Part shown: positions 1 to 12,719 of the stretch, in pieces
Layout: each line of letters starts with the position of its first letter
How positions within the stretch are numbered: the first letter of the stretch is position 1
DNA from: Pisolithus tinctorius
Taxonomy: Eukaryota; Basidiomycota; Agaricomycetes; Boletales; Pisolithaceae
Assembly: GCA_024663395.1 (NCBI GenBank)
Contig: JANFAH010000012.1
Span: 1,240,001 to 1,304,000 of the forward strand
Reading direction: 5' to 3'
Length of the DNA: 64,000 bases
Position numbers and translations under genes: made by a program
The notes under the pieces: generated by a model
The model's database searches: none
What the model saw: the letters and a program-made list of their open reading frames with translations, nothing else
What the model was told of the DNA's origin: nothing

Positions 1-1880
1 CCAGCAAAAATTCCTTGGGATTGGCATGCAGCTTCATCACTCCCACTATAAATTACACATCCAAAGACATGTATGCCCTCCACATTGCACCAAGTTTGTG
101 CCTGTACAAGAGGTTATTCAAGAAGCAAACAATCACAACAGTATTACCCACCCCTTGTGTAAAGGAGTCATGGCAAGCCATTACACGGCCCACCATTGCC
201 TTGGAACTGATGTCTTTGGACCCACTGACACACTCACTCCAATACTTCTGGATCTCAGCCCACAGTTGAGGATGTTCGTCCTCATCTTTATGGTCCTCAT
301 AGTGCTTGGTGTGACGCCTATAGTAGTCTTTGGTTTCCTCTGCGATTGAATCAACGTGGAGTCAAAACTGCAACAAGTTAGGATGTACTGACCTGCAGAT
401 GCTTTTGGATTGGTATGTGCATACCAAGCCTGATGCATGTTCCACACAGATTCAGCACAAGTTGCCTTTGTGGTAAGACCAGCAGCAGCCATGATTGACC
501 CAAGAGTCTTGCCATACTCATCTGCAATTGCCTGGGCTTCTTGAGTGGTGCGCATGCCAAGTGCCTGTGCCTTTCGTATGGCTTCCAAGGGAAGCCGCCC
601 TGGTTTGAAGCGTGGTAAGCCTGCTTCTGCACTGGATGTATCCTCGCATTGACTGAGGTCACTGGCTAGGGTAGGCGCAGAGGGTGTGACTACTACCTTG
701 CAGAAGGCACAATGTCATCCTTTGGGTTTCCCATGCATCCCGGTCATCTCCAAGCCATCAGGGAGGTCTCCAGTGTCACTAGGTCCATCCTCATCTTCAG
801 AGGATGTGTTGGCTAGGGCACGAGATTTCCCTTTGGCTTCCCTATGCCTCCTGGTCACAGAGCTGTCAGTGTCGCCTTCGGTATCAGCAGCTCCATCTTC
901 TTCTTCCGATGAGGATGGAGAAGGGAGAGGGGGAGTGGCAGGATGGTTATCAGTATCATAATTGCCAGTGTGGATTTCTCTCAGGGTTTGTTTGCGTTTA
1001 AGGTCGCGCCTCTGGTCAGCTGACCAATCACTGTCTATTCAATGACACATGTAAATTATGTGAATAATGCAGTTTAATCAAATAAACAAACCTGATGCAC
1101 TTTCATGCTCAACATCATCATGACGAATGGAGTCCATCATATTTTCAACAGCTTGGCGACCATCATGATCCACCAGGTCCTCTGAGACCAGATCACCTTC
1201 AGCTTGCACCATACTCTCAACAGCTTGTTCATCCTCTTCACTGTCATTGGGGGTAACAGCTGGTGGCGACCTTGAGAAGGAATACAGCTACATACATAGA
1301 TCACACACTTACACTTTTCATGACCCTGCTCAGCAACTATATCTTCCATAGAAATGATGCCCAATCATAGCTGCTCAAGGGCAACAGCACGGTCAAGCTT
1401 CATACTGTTCTGGAGTGTAACCTGTTTTGTCTGGAAGGAGTCAAGGTACTGATCCTCGTGTTCTTTCTCTGTCAACCCTTGCAAAGAATTACGACTTGAG
1501 CACGGCCAGAGAGGGGGACATCGAGCTACAGAGCTGGATTCGCAGTTCTGAAAACAGTGGTCAGTAAGCAAAAAAAAAAAAAAAAAAAGGTAGTGCTACA
1601 CACTGGGCACTCCTCACCATCCCCTGACATTGTCTCGTGTGTTTCAGAAATCGTATCCTGATTTCCGCCTCACGCTGATAGAAAGAGTTGAGACAGTAGT
1701 ACACAAGACACAGGAAGTAGGTCTGTACTCACGTTTAACTACCCAGTGACGGGCCTTTGCACCACGTGAAGGTTGGGCTTTGGTGGGCGAAGTGATGGTA
1801 GGATTGACTCTCTTTGACCTCCGGGCACCAACGGGGGGACCAACTTTGAAAGTAACAGCAGACGACCTAGTCGCAGGCAT
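1..1880 (-). CDS. Conserved fungal hypothetical gene, multi-exon, 3' end outside window
   Basis: A spliced gene read leftward from an ATG at 1880 and running off the window edge. Exon 1 (1733-1880) starts MPATRSS, is rich in Lys/Arg and ends at a GTGAGT donor. Later blocks are a charged segment near 1365-1480, an acidic Ser/Glu/Asp segment near 760-960, and a well-conserved segment at 393-588 containing ADEYGKTLGSIMAAAGL. A 53-bp intron (340-392, GTCAGT...CGCAG) joins this to a final block with HPQLWAEIQKYW that reaches base 1. I have seen this type of protein as an unnamed family in Agaricomycete genomes but know no function for it. Middle exon borders are unresolved and a TGA lies near 1365, so partial decay is possible. 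Confidence 0.55.
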
Positions 1881-2339
1881 GATGAATTTGACCTGGTAGA
1901 CATGTAGTCAATCTGTGGGCCAGTGGAACTGTGGAACACGTAGTCACCACACACTCTTTGCTGATGCGAAATCAAGCGAGATGGAAAGGAACAGACATTC
2001 AGGTAAGGAACGACTGGGTTCAGGCCAAACATTGGTTAGTGGACGATTCATGATCTTGCACAAAGGGCTACACACCTGATTTGAAGCGAGTGAAGAAAAG
2101 AAGGCAAGGAAGAAGAGAAAACGGAGGATGAAACATTCACTACTGAGCTATTTATTTGGTCCCAGAAGAAGCCTACACACCTAATTCACACTAGCACCCT
2201 CACTTCCTTCTAGCTTGCACAATCCTATTGAGAAGGGTCAATTGAATGGAAATCTGGCATTCAGGGCAGAGGAAAATTGCGGCATGTCAACCGATAGAGT
2301 AGGACTGTCATTGTCATTGTGAGCAGAAGATATAATAAA
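1881..2339. other. No recognisable gene
   Basis: This is the region upstream of the leftward gene. I see no convincing ORF, repeat or RNA gene. The promoter of the leftward gene should lie here, but no clear TATA element stands out. Confidence 0.4.
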
Positions 2340-3720
2340 AACAAAAAGTTGATGTCAAACCTACAGACAGCAGCTCAAGGGTGATATATTCTTTTGACAA
2401 ATAACCATGGTAGGTGTCAGTGAACAGTTGATAACAATACAGGTACCTTGGAATATGGATGAGATCACTACAAGAAATTAGGTTCGGGGAGCATTGACAT
2501 TAAACCTTATTTTGGCATCTATTTCATAATGTTCAAAAATTCAACAAAAAGGTTTCAACATACCTCCTTGGACAACAGTACCAGATGGAGTGGGTAAGGA
2601 ATGAGACAAGTGCCAATGAACAGGATAATGTATACCTGGTAACTAGAGCAGGTATATTCTTAGATCTAACAAACAGAGAACACTACACACACCTGATGAC
2701 AACGGTGAACAAAGTTGACAATGATACGGGTACTTTGGACTACATACAGCACAGAGTTGGTGAGGAATGGAAGGAGATCATTACCAGAAACTTGGTTCTG
2801 GGAGCATTGACATCAAACTTTATTTCTGCCGTGATTGACAGGTGCTAGCAAATGGGATTGGTACCTAGGGATTATGAGAGGCTGACCGCATTCATAAATC
2901 AATGTAAACAGACCACAAGACATACCTGATAACAGCAGTAACTGTAGATCAAGAGTATGTAACGATATCCATAGCTCAGACTACGATAGCAGTTGGCCAG
3001 GTGAAGAATGAGGCGAGCACCAACTAACAAGATGATTTATACCTAGATATTAGAGAGGGTGATCAGATTCGTAAATCTAACAAAAAGAGACTGACACATA
3101 CCTGATAGTGACAATAAGTCAACCCAACACCTGATGACGATAGATGTACCTCTGACTGCAATACAACAAGGAGTGGGTGAGTGAGGAATGAGGTGAGCAC
3201 TGATGGAGATAATTTATACCTAGATACTAAAGAACATGATCAGATTTGTAGGTCCAATGAAATGCAAAGGTAGGACATACCTCATAACAATGATAAGTGA
3301 GGATCGACAGTCAATAACTATATATCTACCACAAACTGCAATTCAACACAGAGTGGGTGGGTGCGGAATGAGGCGAGTGGTCGAGTGGAGATGAACGAGA
3401 TAACTTATACCTAGATATTAAAGAGCGTGATCGGATTTGTAAGTCCAACAAAAAGCGACAGTAGCACATACCTTATAATAAGGATAGGTGGGGATCAACA
3501 GCCGATAACAATACACCTACTGCAGACTGCAATAGAGCACAGAGTGGGTGGGTGAGGGATGCAACAAGTACAGACAAATGAAATGATTTAAATCTCATAC
3601 CTGATAACAAGAGTTGCAACAAGTACAGATTTGAACGAGATGATTGAAACCTCACATCTGATAACAATAATGAGTCAGGATCAACATCTGCTAACAATAG
3701 ACATACCTCAGATGGCAATA
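2340..3720 (-). repeat. Tandem array of ~180-bp exon/intron-like units
   Basis: About seven diverged units repeat with spacings of roughly 176-233 bp. Read on the minus strand, each has a pyrimidine tract and TTGCAG-like acceptor, a 47-55 nt core, then a GTATGT-like donor. The clearest cores are 3473-3526, 3281-3335, 3102-3155, 2926-2980 and 2693-2739; a further one ends near 3711. The linkers share a TACCTAGATATTA-like block and a TCAGATTNGTA-like block. Some cores encode similar peptides (LLSAVDPHLSLL and LLADVDPDSLLLS), others have lost the frame. The array looks like repeated duplication of one mini-exon plus intron. Whether it is transcribed is unknown. Confidence 0.6.
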
Positions 3721-3838
3721 CTGGGCAGAGTGACAGTGACCCAGGAGAGAAACGAGATCAGCGCTAATGAATGAACATAGGTGTTTAGAATCAGCTGGAA
3801 GGAATAGTGCTATAAAACATACCTTTGCGAGCGGGAAG

Positions 3839-4545
3839 GAGAGGATCTGGGGTGAAGGGCAAGACGAACTCCTCAAGGTCTTGAACCCCACTAGCAGCGC
3901 AGTGGTGCTGGGGCGACCTCAGTGACACAAAGTCAACAAAGTACGAACTGCAGCGACATGAAGTCAGCTGCAGCTCTGAGTGAGCGGCACAGAGCCAGCT
4001 CAGGTTCAGCCAACGTGTCCAAACTTGAAGCATAGAGGTGGCGAGCGGGAAGACGATGACGGGGAGGTGAGAGGATGACAGTTGTTTGTAACAAAGCGCG
4101 GAGCTGCTGGGCACTGTGCAGCTGGAACACAGTCCCATGACTTAGGTATTTTTGCCCTGGGAATTCTCCAGGCTATCACATCAAACGTCACTATCAATAT
4201 ATGTACATAAGCATAATAGGTAAATCCCTACAAACAAACAAATACTTGTGATTTTCTGACCGCAACTACTCTTCATCCTACTACCCTTGCCTTCCTCACT
4301 TCGTCGCTCAGCACCTCCGCCCTCAAGGTCTCAAGTCCCTCCCCACCACGCATGTCGTCTCCCATTGGGTTCGAGTTGGCTTCGTGCCGCTCATCTTGAC
4401 CTGAAGTTGACTTTGTGTCACTTTAGGTCGCACTCGGTTGATTTCGCGTCACTGAGGTCGCCCCAGCACCACTGTGCTGCTAGTGGGGTTCAAGACCTCG
4501 AGGAGTTCGTCTTGCCCTCTACCCCAGATCCTCTCCCACCATCGT
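3839..4545. repeat. Inverted repeat, ~105-bp arms
   Basis: The left arm (about 3839-3943, minus) and right arm (about 4438-4545, plus) match at about 90% or better by eye, including the shared peptide HHCAASGVQDLEEFVLP read outward from each. The spacer is about 490 bp. The motif GACTTNGTGTCAC recurs in and around both arms and again near 7605. It may be an inverted duplication of an exon, since both arms keep the reading frame. Confidence 0.6.
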
Positions 4546-4559
4546 CCTTCCATTACTTT

Positions 4560-4915
4560 CTGGTATAAGGTGCGTGTTCTATACATGCTATTCACCCCGT
4601 CGTTCACCCCACTGTTCACCCTGCCGTTCACCCCGTCGTTCACCCTGCCATTCTTCCTGGATCCTCTTTCACCACTGTCGTGTTCTTATTTTCTTTCATA
4701 AAAGGTGCGTGTCAATTACATGCCATTCACACTGTTGTTTACCAAACCCTTCGCCCCGGACCTTCTCCTACCACTGTCATACTCTTATTTTCTTTTATAA
4801 AGGTGCGTGTTGTTTACATGCCATTCGCCCCATCGTTCACCCTGCCCTTTATCCCAGACCCTCTCCCACCACCAACATTCGTTTGCTTTCTTTCACAAAG
4901 GTGAGTATTTAATTA
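4560..4915 (+). repeat. Tandem ~110-bp exon-like units
   Basis: Three units carry CAGACCCTCTCCCACC-like sequence, then TTTCTTTYAYAAAGG, then GTGCGTGT or GTGAGTAT donor-like sequence and a CATGCCATTC block. Borders fall near 4570, 4690, 4800 and 4905. As at 2340-3720, the repeat contains splice-like signals, here on the plus strand just upstream of the gene starting at 4997. Smaller CCRTCGTTCACCC repeats lie within it. Confidence 0.55.
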
Positions 4916-4996
4916 CATGCCTTTCACCCTGTCACCAACTAATCTACACATGATCTGTCCGTTATTCCTTGCAGTTCAATTCCAACACAAGCGAAA

Positions 4997-7122
4997 ATGT
5001 CCTGGGGGACTGCACTTACACGCTTCAAAGCGTTCACCCGGCCCGGCGATGGTATGTTCCTCTACTTTTATGTTTTCCCGGAGCTTACTTACCATCCACA
5101 GCTAAAATTACATCACTGGATGCACGAGTGGTCGCGTGCAAGGACCGCTGGGTGATCACGTCGCCCAATGCGGACTTCGTTCCGGAGCCGTACATTTTCA
5201 AAGAAGTCGATCTTTGTCCGCATGCCGACGGTCGGTTCAGCCTTGTCGATTGCTTCCAATGGCCTCAAAGATACGAAAAAAACTACGAATATGCTGTTTG
5301 CATACCTCGAAAAAATATGGTCCCTACTCTCAATATTGCTTGGTTCACTCCGACATCCGCGGATTTCGTCCTTCCACTCGGCTCTGTGTATCCGGTGGGA
5401 ACGCTTGAAGAGACAAAGGTCAAGGCCTTTGAAGAGCTACTTCAGCAACTGCGCAGCCGCTACCACCCCCTCCACAATCGACCTGTGGGTCGAGACCTTA
5501 TGACCCAACTAGTGCGGTCGGTTCAACATGAGGTTTTGCGCTTGCGGCATCACCCCCTTTTATTCCGAGACCTTGTCATTTTTGTTGCCCAGCTTCAGCA
5601 CAAGCTGCTTGACATTTACGCTTTGCTCGAATACATTGAGATCCTCTACCTGCTTCTTTCGTCTCCCCGCTCAAAACCTGTATGCACAAACCCCACCTGG
5701 ATGGGGTGCTTCACGAAGGATACTGCCACTTGCGAAGCACTGTATTTCACTGGGGTGCCAGTCTGGCTCGTGCATACCGAGGTGTACATCTCCCCTGATA
5801 TGAATATCAAGGAGCCTGTGAGATTGACATGCCCTGAAGACATAGTGAAAGCTATGTATTCCGAAAAGGGGGTAGCTAAGCCATTCCCATCGATCTACCA
5901 TGGTGCTGGCGGTCTCCTGCACCACATTCACACTCACAGGGACTATGAGGGTACATTCGCGGAGCAACCGGAGCCCCTGCAAGAATCATTTGCCACATCC
6001 TCGTCAAACCCATCTTCAAGCACTGGGAAGCAATCAACGAAAAAGCAGACAAGGGCTGCCAGGGAACAAGCGACTGCAGGCCCCTCAAGAGGTATGTACC
6101 CTAATTTTCTTTCTGCTCGTTCCTGACCAACTTGTAGCTTCGCACCCCAAAGAATCAGGTGGTGGGGACTCGGCAAGGTGGGAAGAGCCTGATCTTCCAG
6201 AAATTCCCAAGCCCCACAGTCTGTTTGCATTGGCTTGGAGGAAAGCTTCAAAGGATATGTCCAGAGTCAAGTCAGGCATTGTGGACCCTGGTTATCGCTT
6301 TCCGAAGCCCACACTGTTGGTCAATGTGACCACCCCTGAATGAAAGAAGACGTACATGTTGAATTGGCTCTCTGCTTGCCTGGCTTGGATGAATCGAGTT
6401 GACATTTGGTCTCCACAGAAGAGCCCTTCCCCTCAGATGTGGAGGGACTTCCTCAATGGTACTGACACAGAGCGCTTGCCCTCTGGCACCCAGAGTGCAT
6501 CCACGAAGTTGGCAGTTCGGGCGATTTTGGGGGACATCATTCAAGCAGCTCATGATGATCCTGTTCGTACATCGGAAGAGATTGAGTGGAGGGGAATGCG
6601 GGTTCGTATTTCATCCTATTTAGATCTGTTCTTCATACTTATCTTGCGCAGGTCCGGGCTTCGAGCCTTTCAGACCCACCCCTTCATTTCACATGTTCCC
6701 TTCTATGGGAACTCTATGAACTCAACTTCTGCTATGAACTTCGTGCACTCAATCAGGCCCTTGTCCCGCAGCTTTGGCCCGATAGCCTAGATAAGTATAC
6801 GTGCCAATCACTTCTTTGGTCTATCTTCCCTGGTGGATGTGGTCTTTCAAGTTGGTCGGCACCTCTTCCTCAGGAGCCATGTGATTTGGGGTTGACTGCT
6901 AGTGAGATGGAGGTGGCATTGCCGTATCTGAACAAGTTCTGTCAGTTGCTATCTGCATGGCCAGGAGCACCCTTTTGTTTGAAGTCCCCAATCGAGCTGG
7001 ATGGCTCTGGCAACCAAGCAGCATACGAAGCCTTCATCTTGGCTTGCGAATTCTACATCCAAACTGCATTTGATTATCTTGGGCGTCAACCATCCCTCCC
7101 CCGCATTTTTACCTTTGTCTGA
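4997..7122 (+). pseudogene. Conserved Agaricomycete hypothetical gene, four exons, one in-frame TGA
   Basis: Exons are 4997-5051, 5102-6091, 6138-6601 and 6652-7122, with introns of 50, 46 and 50 bp, all GT-AG and all keeping the frame. I chose the ATG at 4997 because it alone gives a first exon (MSWGTALTRF) that splices in phase. Recognisable family motifs are TWMGCFTKDTATCEALYF, YISPDMNIKEPVRL, PSPQMWRDFLN and LLWELYELNF. This is a widely copied, unnamed mushroom protein family with no known function. Exon 3 carries a single TGA at 6341-6343 where the family continues without a break (PE-stop-KKTYMLNWL), consistent with CGA to TGA. CpG content is normal, so decay is recent or the TGA is an isolated null allele. 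Confidence 0.7.
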
Positions 7123-8131
7123 CATCCTCTGCCGCATATCCTTTTTTTTTCTGTCCAAATTTGTTTAGTACGAGTATGTACCATGTCGTAAAGCAGGCTG
7201 AATCAATTCGATGATTCGGAATGTTGCCTGTGACTGAACTTTAATCTCGCTTTGTGCTCACTGCCTTTTTTTTTGTTGATAGCAACATGTTATTCACTGA
7301 CACTCCCACTGCCAGGCAAGGAATGTTCCCATCCCCCTTCACTGCTATTGACGCTTTATCTGCATCAAGATCTGCACCATTTAATTCTTTGAGACTTGTT
7401 CTGCTCGGTATGTGTGACATCTTGATGATGGGGTTCCTGCTCACTGTGATGTTGATAGCGACTTTTGTTTTTAACTGCGCAAGACTTGTGCTCTGGTAAG
7501 TAGGATCCTACTTGGCTGTATGTGGTGATCTGACAAATTTTCTGCGCAGTTTTTCCCTTCCAGAGGTTTGTCATCTGGTCAAAATCCCCTTGGACTGACA
7601 CCCCCTGCTGACTTCGTGTCACGCTTTCCACCACCTGTTGACTTCAAGTCCCAGGCGTACTGCTGTTGGCTTTGCATCGTGGTTTCCAGAACGATCTGAG
7701 ATGGCTGTTCGCTGCCCAAAGCCTCGGAAGCATCGCAATGCTTCGCCTTCTATGAGTAATTCTAATATTGTGAGTTTTCCCTGTCTTCAAGCCTCATGTT
7801 GTGCTCATCATTTCTCTACAGGCCTCCTCCACTTCATCTGTCCAAGCTGGTCTGGTACCCAGTGTACTCACTGACCATCCTTCATCTTTGTCTGGTAATG
7901 AGCCATCGCTTTGTACTTCTGGCCCTTCGGTGTGTGCAATTTCATTATGGTATTCTTCATATCATCTTAGCTCCCCTACAGGTCCTATCGATGTTGTCTG
8001 CCTCAACCAACTGGCTGCCCAATGTAGCCACTCCATCATCAAACAACCAAGTGTCACTTGGTATACCTGCCCCTTCAGTATGTTCTGATCCTATGTCTAA
8101 GAGGTTATACATGTTTACTTTTAGATAGAAT
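7123..8131 (+). other. Candidate Ser/Thr/Pro-rich exons upstream of the KDZ gene
   Basis: There is no long ORF, but there are several short Ser/Thr/Pro-rich frames bounded by splice-like signals. Examples are 7288-7408 (ending at GTATGT), 7640-7770 (TSSPRRTAVGFASWF), 7822-7930 and 7981-8075. Each is followed by a GTRTGT-like donor and preceded by a CTACAG-like acceptor. They may be 5' exons of the downstream KDZ transposase, a separate low-complexity gene, or another decayed exon array. Exon borders are inferred only. Confidence 0.3.
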
Positions 8132-11100
8132 ATGACACAGTCATTGTTTGTCCCTCCTCCCCTAGCTCATCAACGCCGCCCTTTTGGTATGAAAGCACTG
8201 TACCTCCCTGCACCTCCACCTGTCTTTGTACTTCCAGGCCGCCAACGCCATGCTCAAGATACTGCTGCAATGCCACATCGCCCTCAGCACCAACCTGTTG
8301 ATGTCTTCAATGCTGTGAATGAGCTCGAACTCAGTGAGGTTCGCTTGCCTTCATGTCCAAGTGGTTCACAGAAGCGCAAGAACCAATGGCGACGGTGGTC
8401 ACAAGATATCATTCCAGCACTTCTCAAGCCCTACATGTGCTATCTCGAGGCATCCCAATCCCTCCGCATGGTGGTAGACCCCCCAGTCATCCATCGATGT
8501 TGCACTTGCACAGTGTATCAACTCACTGTTTGCTGTCTCTTCTTTGACCGTATGTGACCCTTTTGTTGTTTGCTCTTATGATGCTTATGTATACCCAGGT
8601 TTGGAGGACGTTGGGATAAGCTACTGTGCATGCACCCCAGCTCCTATATGCCTCATGGGCCATGGGTTATTTGCATCATCTCCTGTGGTACCTACTCTGG
8701 CAGTTGACCTTTGTGTACTGGAGTTTGTAAAGAAGCTCTTTGTCTGGCTAACCCCAAACACAACTGCATGGTGTGAAGCACTTGAAAGCTTCCTAGATGG
8801 TCGAGGGTATAGACTGCTGTTCAAGGTATGTACTTTTCCAAACACCATCACTGGATCTCTGCCTTCATCTTCACATCCACCCTGTATGCTACTTCTTGTA
8901 TTGGTATATCATCATGGTTTGAATGTACATGTACCCACACAAATATCTCTGGTGTAATGATGGGTGCTTATTCAAATAATCAGGACAATCTCCGGCGGCG
9001 TTTCAGTAATGCTTATCATTGGTATACTGTATTGACAATATATGTGGAGGAGCATATTTCTGCTATGGTCCAGTCCTTTCGCCCAAACTCCATGCCACAG
9101 CAAGATAGCCCCTGGCCAAGTGACTACCTATGTGCTCGCTGTCCTCTTTGCTTTGGGGGAGGTGACTTACAGAGCTCTAACCCTCCTCAGGATGAGTGAG
9201 TCAATGACAAGCTCATTGTTGCTGACTAGATGACTGAGACCCAATAGCTTTGACTGCATTGTCTGCTTAGATGCATGTTTCACTCAGAAGAGAACCAACA
9301 AATCTGCCACTGATGACCCTCCCAATCCCACCAGCACTGTATTCATCCCTGAGTCAGAGGTGAAGGCCATGGAGGTTTTCATTGAGAAACAGAGATCCCT
9401 CCCAACCAGTCAACATCATTCTCAGACTCAAAACCAGCAGGACAGGTTGGAGGATGGAATGAGGGTGCCTGCCTCTGTGTTGGATGGGTGTGGAGATTCT
9501 TTCCATGCAGCAGATGAGAAGAGGCAAAAGGCCAGCACACAATTTTTTGCAGATACAGGGCTTATGGCTTTGTTGTGTCATCATGATCGTGTCCTCTGGT
9601 TGGTTAACATGACATCAGCAGGTGAAAAGCAGCACTATGCCCTAGCACTGGTGAAACATCTCTTTGACCATCTCCCTGCCAAGATGACTGTTGGCCTCTT
9701 ATATGACATTGGTTGTCAATTGGAGCATAGCTGTCGAAAGTGGAAACTCCTTGATGATGGGATACTCTCCAGGTTGAAGTTTGGTATTTCTGTCTTCCAT
9801 GCTTATGGTCATCAATGACCATGCCAATTGGTATATCACCCACGTAAATGTGTAGGCTTTGGCTTGTCAGATGGTGAGGGGTGTGGGCGACTATGGAGTG
9901 CCCTAAAAATGCTTGTTCCAATTCTTCGAGTTTCTGGGGTAAGCATTGACTCTTCTTCAAATATAATTCCAGTGCTCATTTTACCCTTAGTATCATCAGA
10001 GATTATTTGTCCTTGACAATCAAATTCGACACTTGGACAAGAAGTCTTTTGATGCATTTGGCCAGTGGCTGAGCAGGAAATGGTCCCTCTGCAAAAGTAG
10101 GAAATTGGTGGCTTTGGAGGCTCTTCATGCTCTGCATGTTGACATGCAGACTCTACAGCATGAGTGGGCTGCACAAGTACATGCACAAACTCAACTTCTA
10201 CCTCATTAGTCTGTTCCCTTTGTGTGTGTGTGATCATATGACTCACCAACCTGTAGGTCAGTCAAAGAACAAGGGTTCTGAACAGTTGGCACATGTTCTT
10301 GCCCTGGAGAAAACAGTTGAGGACTATCAGTGCCATGTGGATCAGTTAGAGAAGGATCTTGTTGATGATCATGTCAATGACATTGTTGACTACAATCTAC
10401 AACTTGCTGCAGCAAAAGGGTCACTGTCAAAGGCAGCCCAGGCCCTCAAGAAGAAAAAGGCTTCATTGGGACTTTCTGCCCAAACTGACCTTCATCTGCT
10501 GAGGAACAACAAGTGGCTCCAAACACAAACAAATGCACAAGCACTTAAGGTTCGGATAAGGGAACGACTTTGTCAGCGCAAGTTTGAGTTCCAGCGACTA
10601 CAATGGTCATATGGGACCTCTTCCAGTAGTGAGCAATTTTTTATTTCTGGCTGCTATGTTCAATAACATCATGTAGAAAACCATTTACAGTCACATGTGG
10701 AGTCATCCATAAAACGACGAGAGCCTACCATCCTGAAACTTGTCACCACATACAATAATCTCTGTGGTGAACTGCAGAGTATGATATGACTGTGTAAGGC
10801 ACCACCTGGTGCCATCCCTCCCAATCCCATACCTTCTAAAGGTATCTTTCAGCTGGATGTTGATAGTGATATTTGGCAGGATGGTCTTGAGGAGCTTAGT
10901 GCTAGCACCCCACGCTTGGCTTGCTGATGAGAGTGTGTGCAAGGGAATCAGGCTGATGTTGGAAGTTGATCGCTGTAATGAAGAAGAAAGAAGGTTGTCA
11001 AGAGAGCAGTCTATCATGCAGGAATGGTTTTCCATGGAGTGGCTGAGTGTAAAGTCTGCTCTGGAAAATGTGGCAGGTGAGTGCAAATACCATGTTTATG

Positions 11101-11543
11101 TCTCATCTCATAGGGAGTTAGATGAATATTACAAGTATCACCTGCATGCCTACAGGGATTCCATTGTTGCAGTATATGTCAAATGGGAGGCCAAGGTTCG
11201 ACATATGCCATATGCATGGGCTGCATCTAGGCCATGGGGACCTACAGCAGAAGACATCAGGGATTGCCTTGCTGCCACACATAATCCTGGTGGAACCCAT
11301 GCTTCAGAGGATCTAACAGCACCAGTATTAGAAGAGAACGACTCTGATGAAGGGGATGTAATGTCAGAAGGAGATGATGAGCTGTTGATGGCCATTGAAG
11401 AGATGGAACTGGAAGAGGAATGTCCCACTGAGCAAGCAAATGAAGGGGAATTTACAGAGGATGAGGATTGGTTGGAGGACATTGGAACTGGTTATTTGCC
11501 CTCATCACCATTGCAGGTGCCATCAAAAAGGTGTAGATACTAG
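8132..11543 (+). pseudogene. KDZ (Kyakuja-Dileera-Zisupton) transposase with CxC1-like cysteines, decayed
   Basis: This encodes a DDE-type transposase of the KDZ class. Exons readable in phase are 8132-8549, 8599-8825, 8984-9195, 9248-9938 and 9991 onward, separated by 49-158 bp GT-AG introns. The N-terminal cysteines (RCCTCTVYQLTVCC, YCACTPAP, CARCPLCFGG) match the CxC1-like cluster linked to KDZ enzymes. The core has CIVCLDACFTQKR, ADTGLMALLCHHDRV, LYDIGCQLEHS, VFHAYGHQ and DGEGCGRLWS. The C-terminal half is a coiled coil (LEKTVEDYQCHVDQLEKDL) ending in an acidic tail. Defects are TGA at 9816 (expected Trp), TGA at 10787 (expected Arg) and a one-base frameshift near 10905. The usual GEGCER reads GEGCGR, so an active-site Glu may be lost. 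It cannot make an intact enzyme. Confidence 0.88.
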
Positions 11544-11725
11544 ATGCATACCTAAGCTTCATCAATAAATAGTTTGTGCCCAGAGAAAAGATATGTATGA
11601 GCAATCTACATTCAATGTTACCCTAAGGAACTCTGTTTTATGGTGACCTGCAATGCCTTTGACCTCCTGCTGGGTCAAGCATTATGATTGATTAAACTAA
11701 CAAGAGAATGCACATAGTGCATTGG

Positions 11726-12380
11726 AAAATCCTCAGCATTGCTGGGAAAATCCCCAGAGTGAGTGGGAGAATCCCCAGCATTGCCTGGAGATTCCCCAGG
11801 TCAGAACTTGGAGAATCCCCAGTATAGCTTGGAGAATCCTCAGAGTGGGTGGGAGAATGCCCAGAGCAGGTTGGAGAATCCCCAAGACAGAACTTGGATA
11901 ATCCCCAGTATACCATGGAGACTCCCCAGAGTGGGTGGGAGAGTCCCCAGAGCAGGTTGAAGAATCCCAAGCATTGCCTGGAGAATCCCCAGCAGTGCTT
12001 GGGGAATCCCCAGGTCATAGCTTGGAGAATCCCCAGCATTGCCTGGAGAATCCCCAGAGTGGGTTGGAGAATCCCCAGCATTGCCTGGAGAATCCCCAAA
12101 GTGGGTTGGAGAATCCCCAGCATTGCCTGGAGAATCCACAGAGTGGGTGGGAGAATCCCCAGCATTGCCTGGAGAATCCCCAGAGTGAGTTGCAGAATCC
12201 CCAGCAGTGCTTGGGGAATCCCCAGGACATAGCTTGGAGAATCCCCAGAGTTGGTGGGAAAATCCCCAGCATTGCTAGGAGAGCCCCTAGAGACAGGAGT
12301 TGGCTGGGAAATTCTAAGCATTGCCTGGAGGATCTGCTGCATCCCTGTGGATGCCCAGAGTGGGTGGGAAAATTCCAATG
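11726..12380. repeat. 21-bp minisatellite
   Basis: About 30 units alternate between GAGAATCCCCAGCATTGCCTG and GAGAATCCCCAGAGTGGGTTG types, giving a 42-bp higher-order period in places. GGGGAATCCCC-like cores make units partly self-complementary. Because 21 is divisible by three, long artificial ORFs (LENPQHCLENPQ and similar) appear in several frames; these are not genes. Confidence 0.9.
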
Positions 12381-12719
12381 ACACTTGGACAATCTTTGAC
12401 TTGTATGCAATGGCCAGAACTGGAGATCACTGAAGGCTTGGGAAGCATGGTGAAAGTATATGTCTGCTGTGCCTGGGCAATCACCATCACCAAGTATATT
12501 CTACTCCCTCCATCAGATGTCACCAGTCTTTCCTCAGTGGTCTATGACCATACTTTTTCACATATTCATATTGTATATAGTGCTCAAATCAGATTCCATG
12601 GAAATAGGTACTTGGCATGATACACACTCCTGTCAGCAACATGGAGACTCCAAATCATTTTGATTGATCCTTCATGCTGTGATGGTGGTCTATTTGAACT
12701 GGAGGTTCCCATGATCATC

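Noticed and set aside
686..1001. Plus-strand Ser-rich ORFs
   Set aside because: Antisense of the acidic segment of the leftward gene at 1-1880.
11763..12410. Long ORFs on both strands with ENPQ-type repeats
   Set aside because: They arise from a 21-bp repeat divisible by three and appear in several frames at once; not genes.
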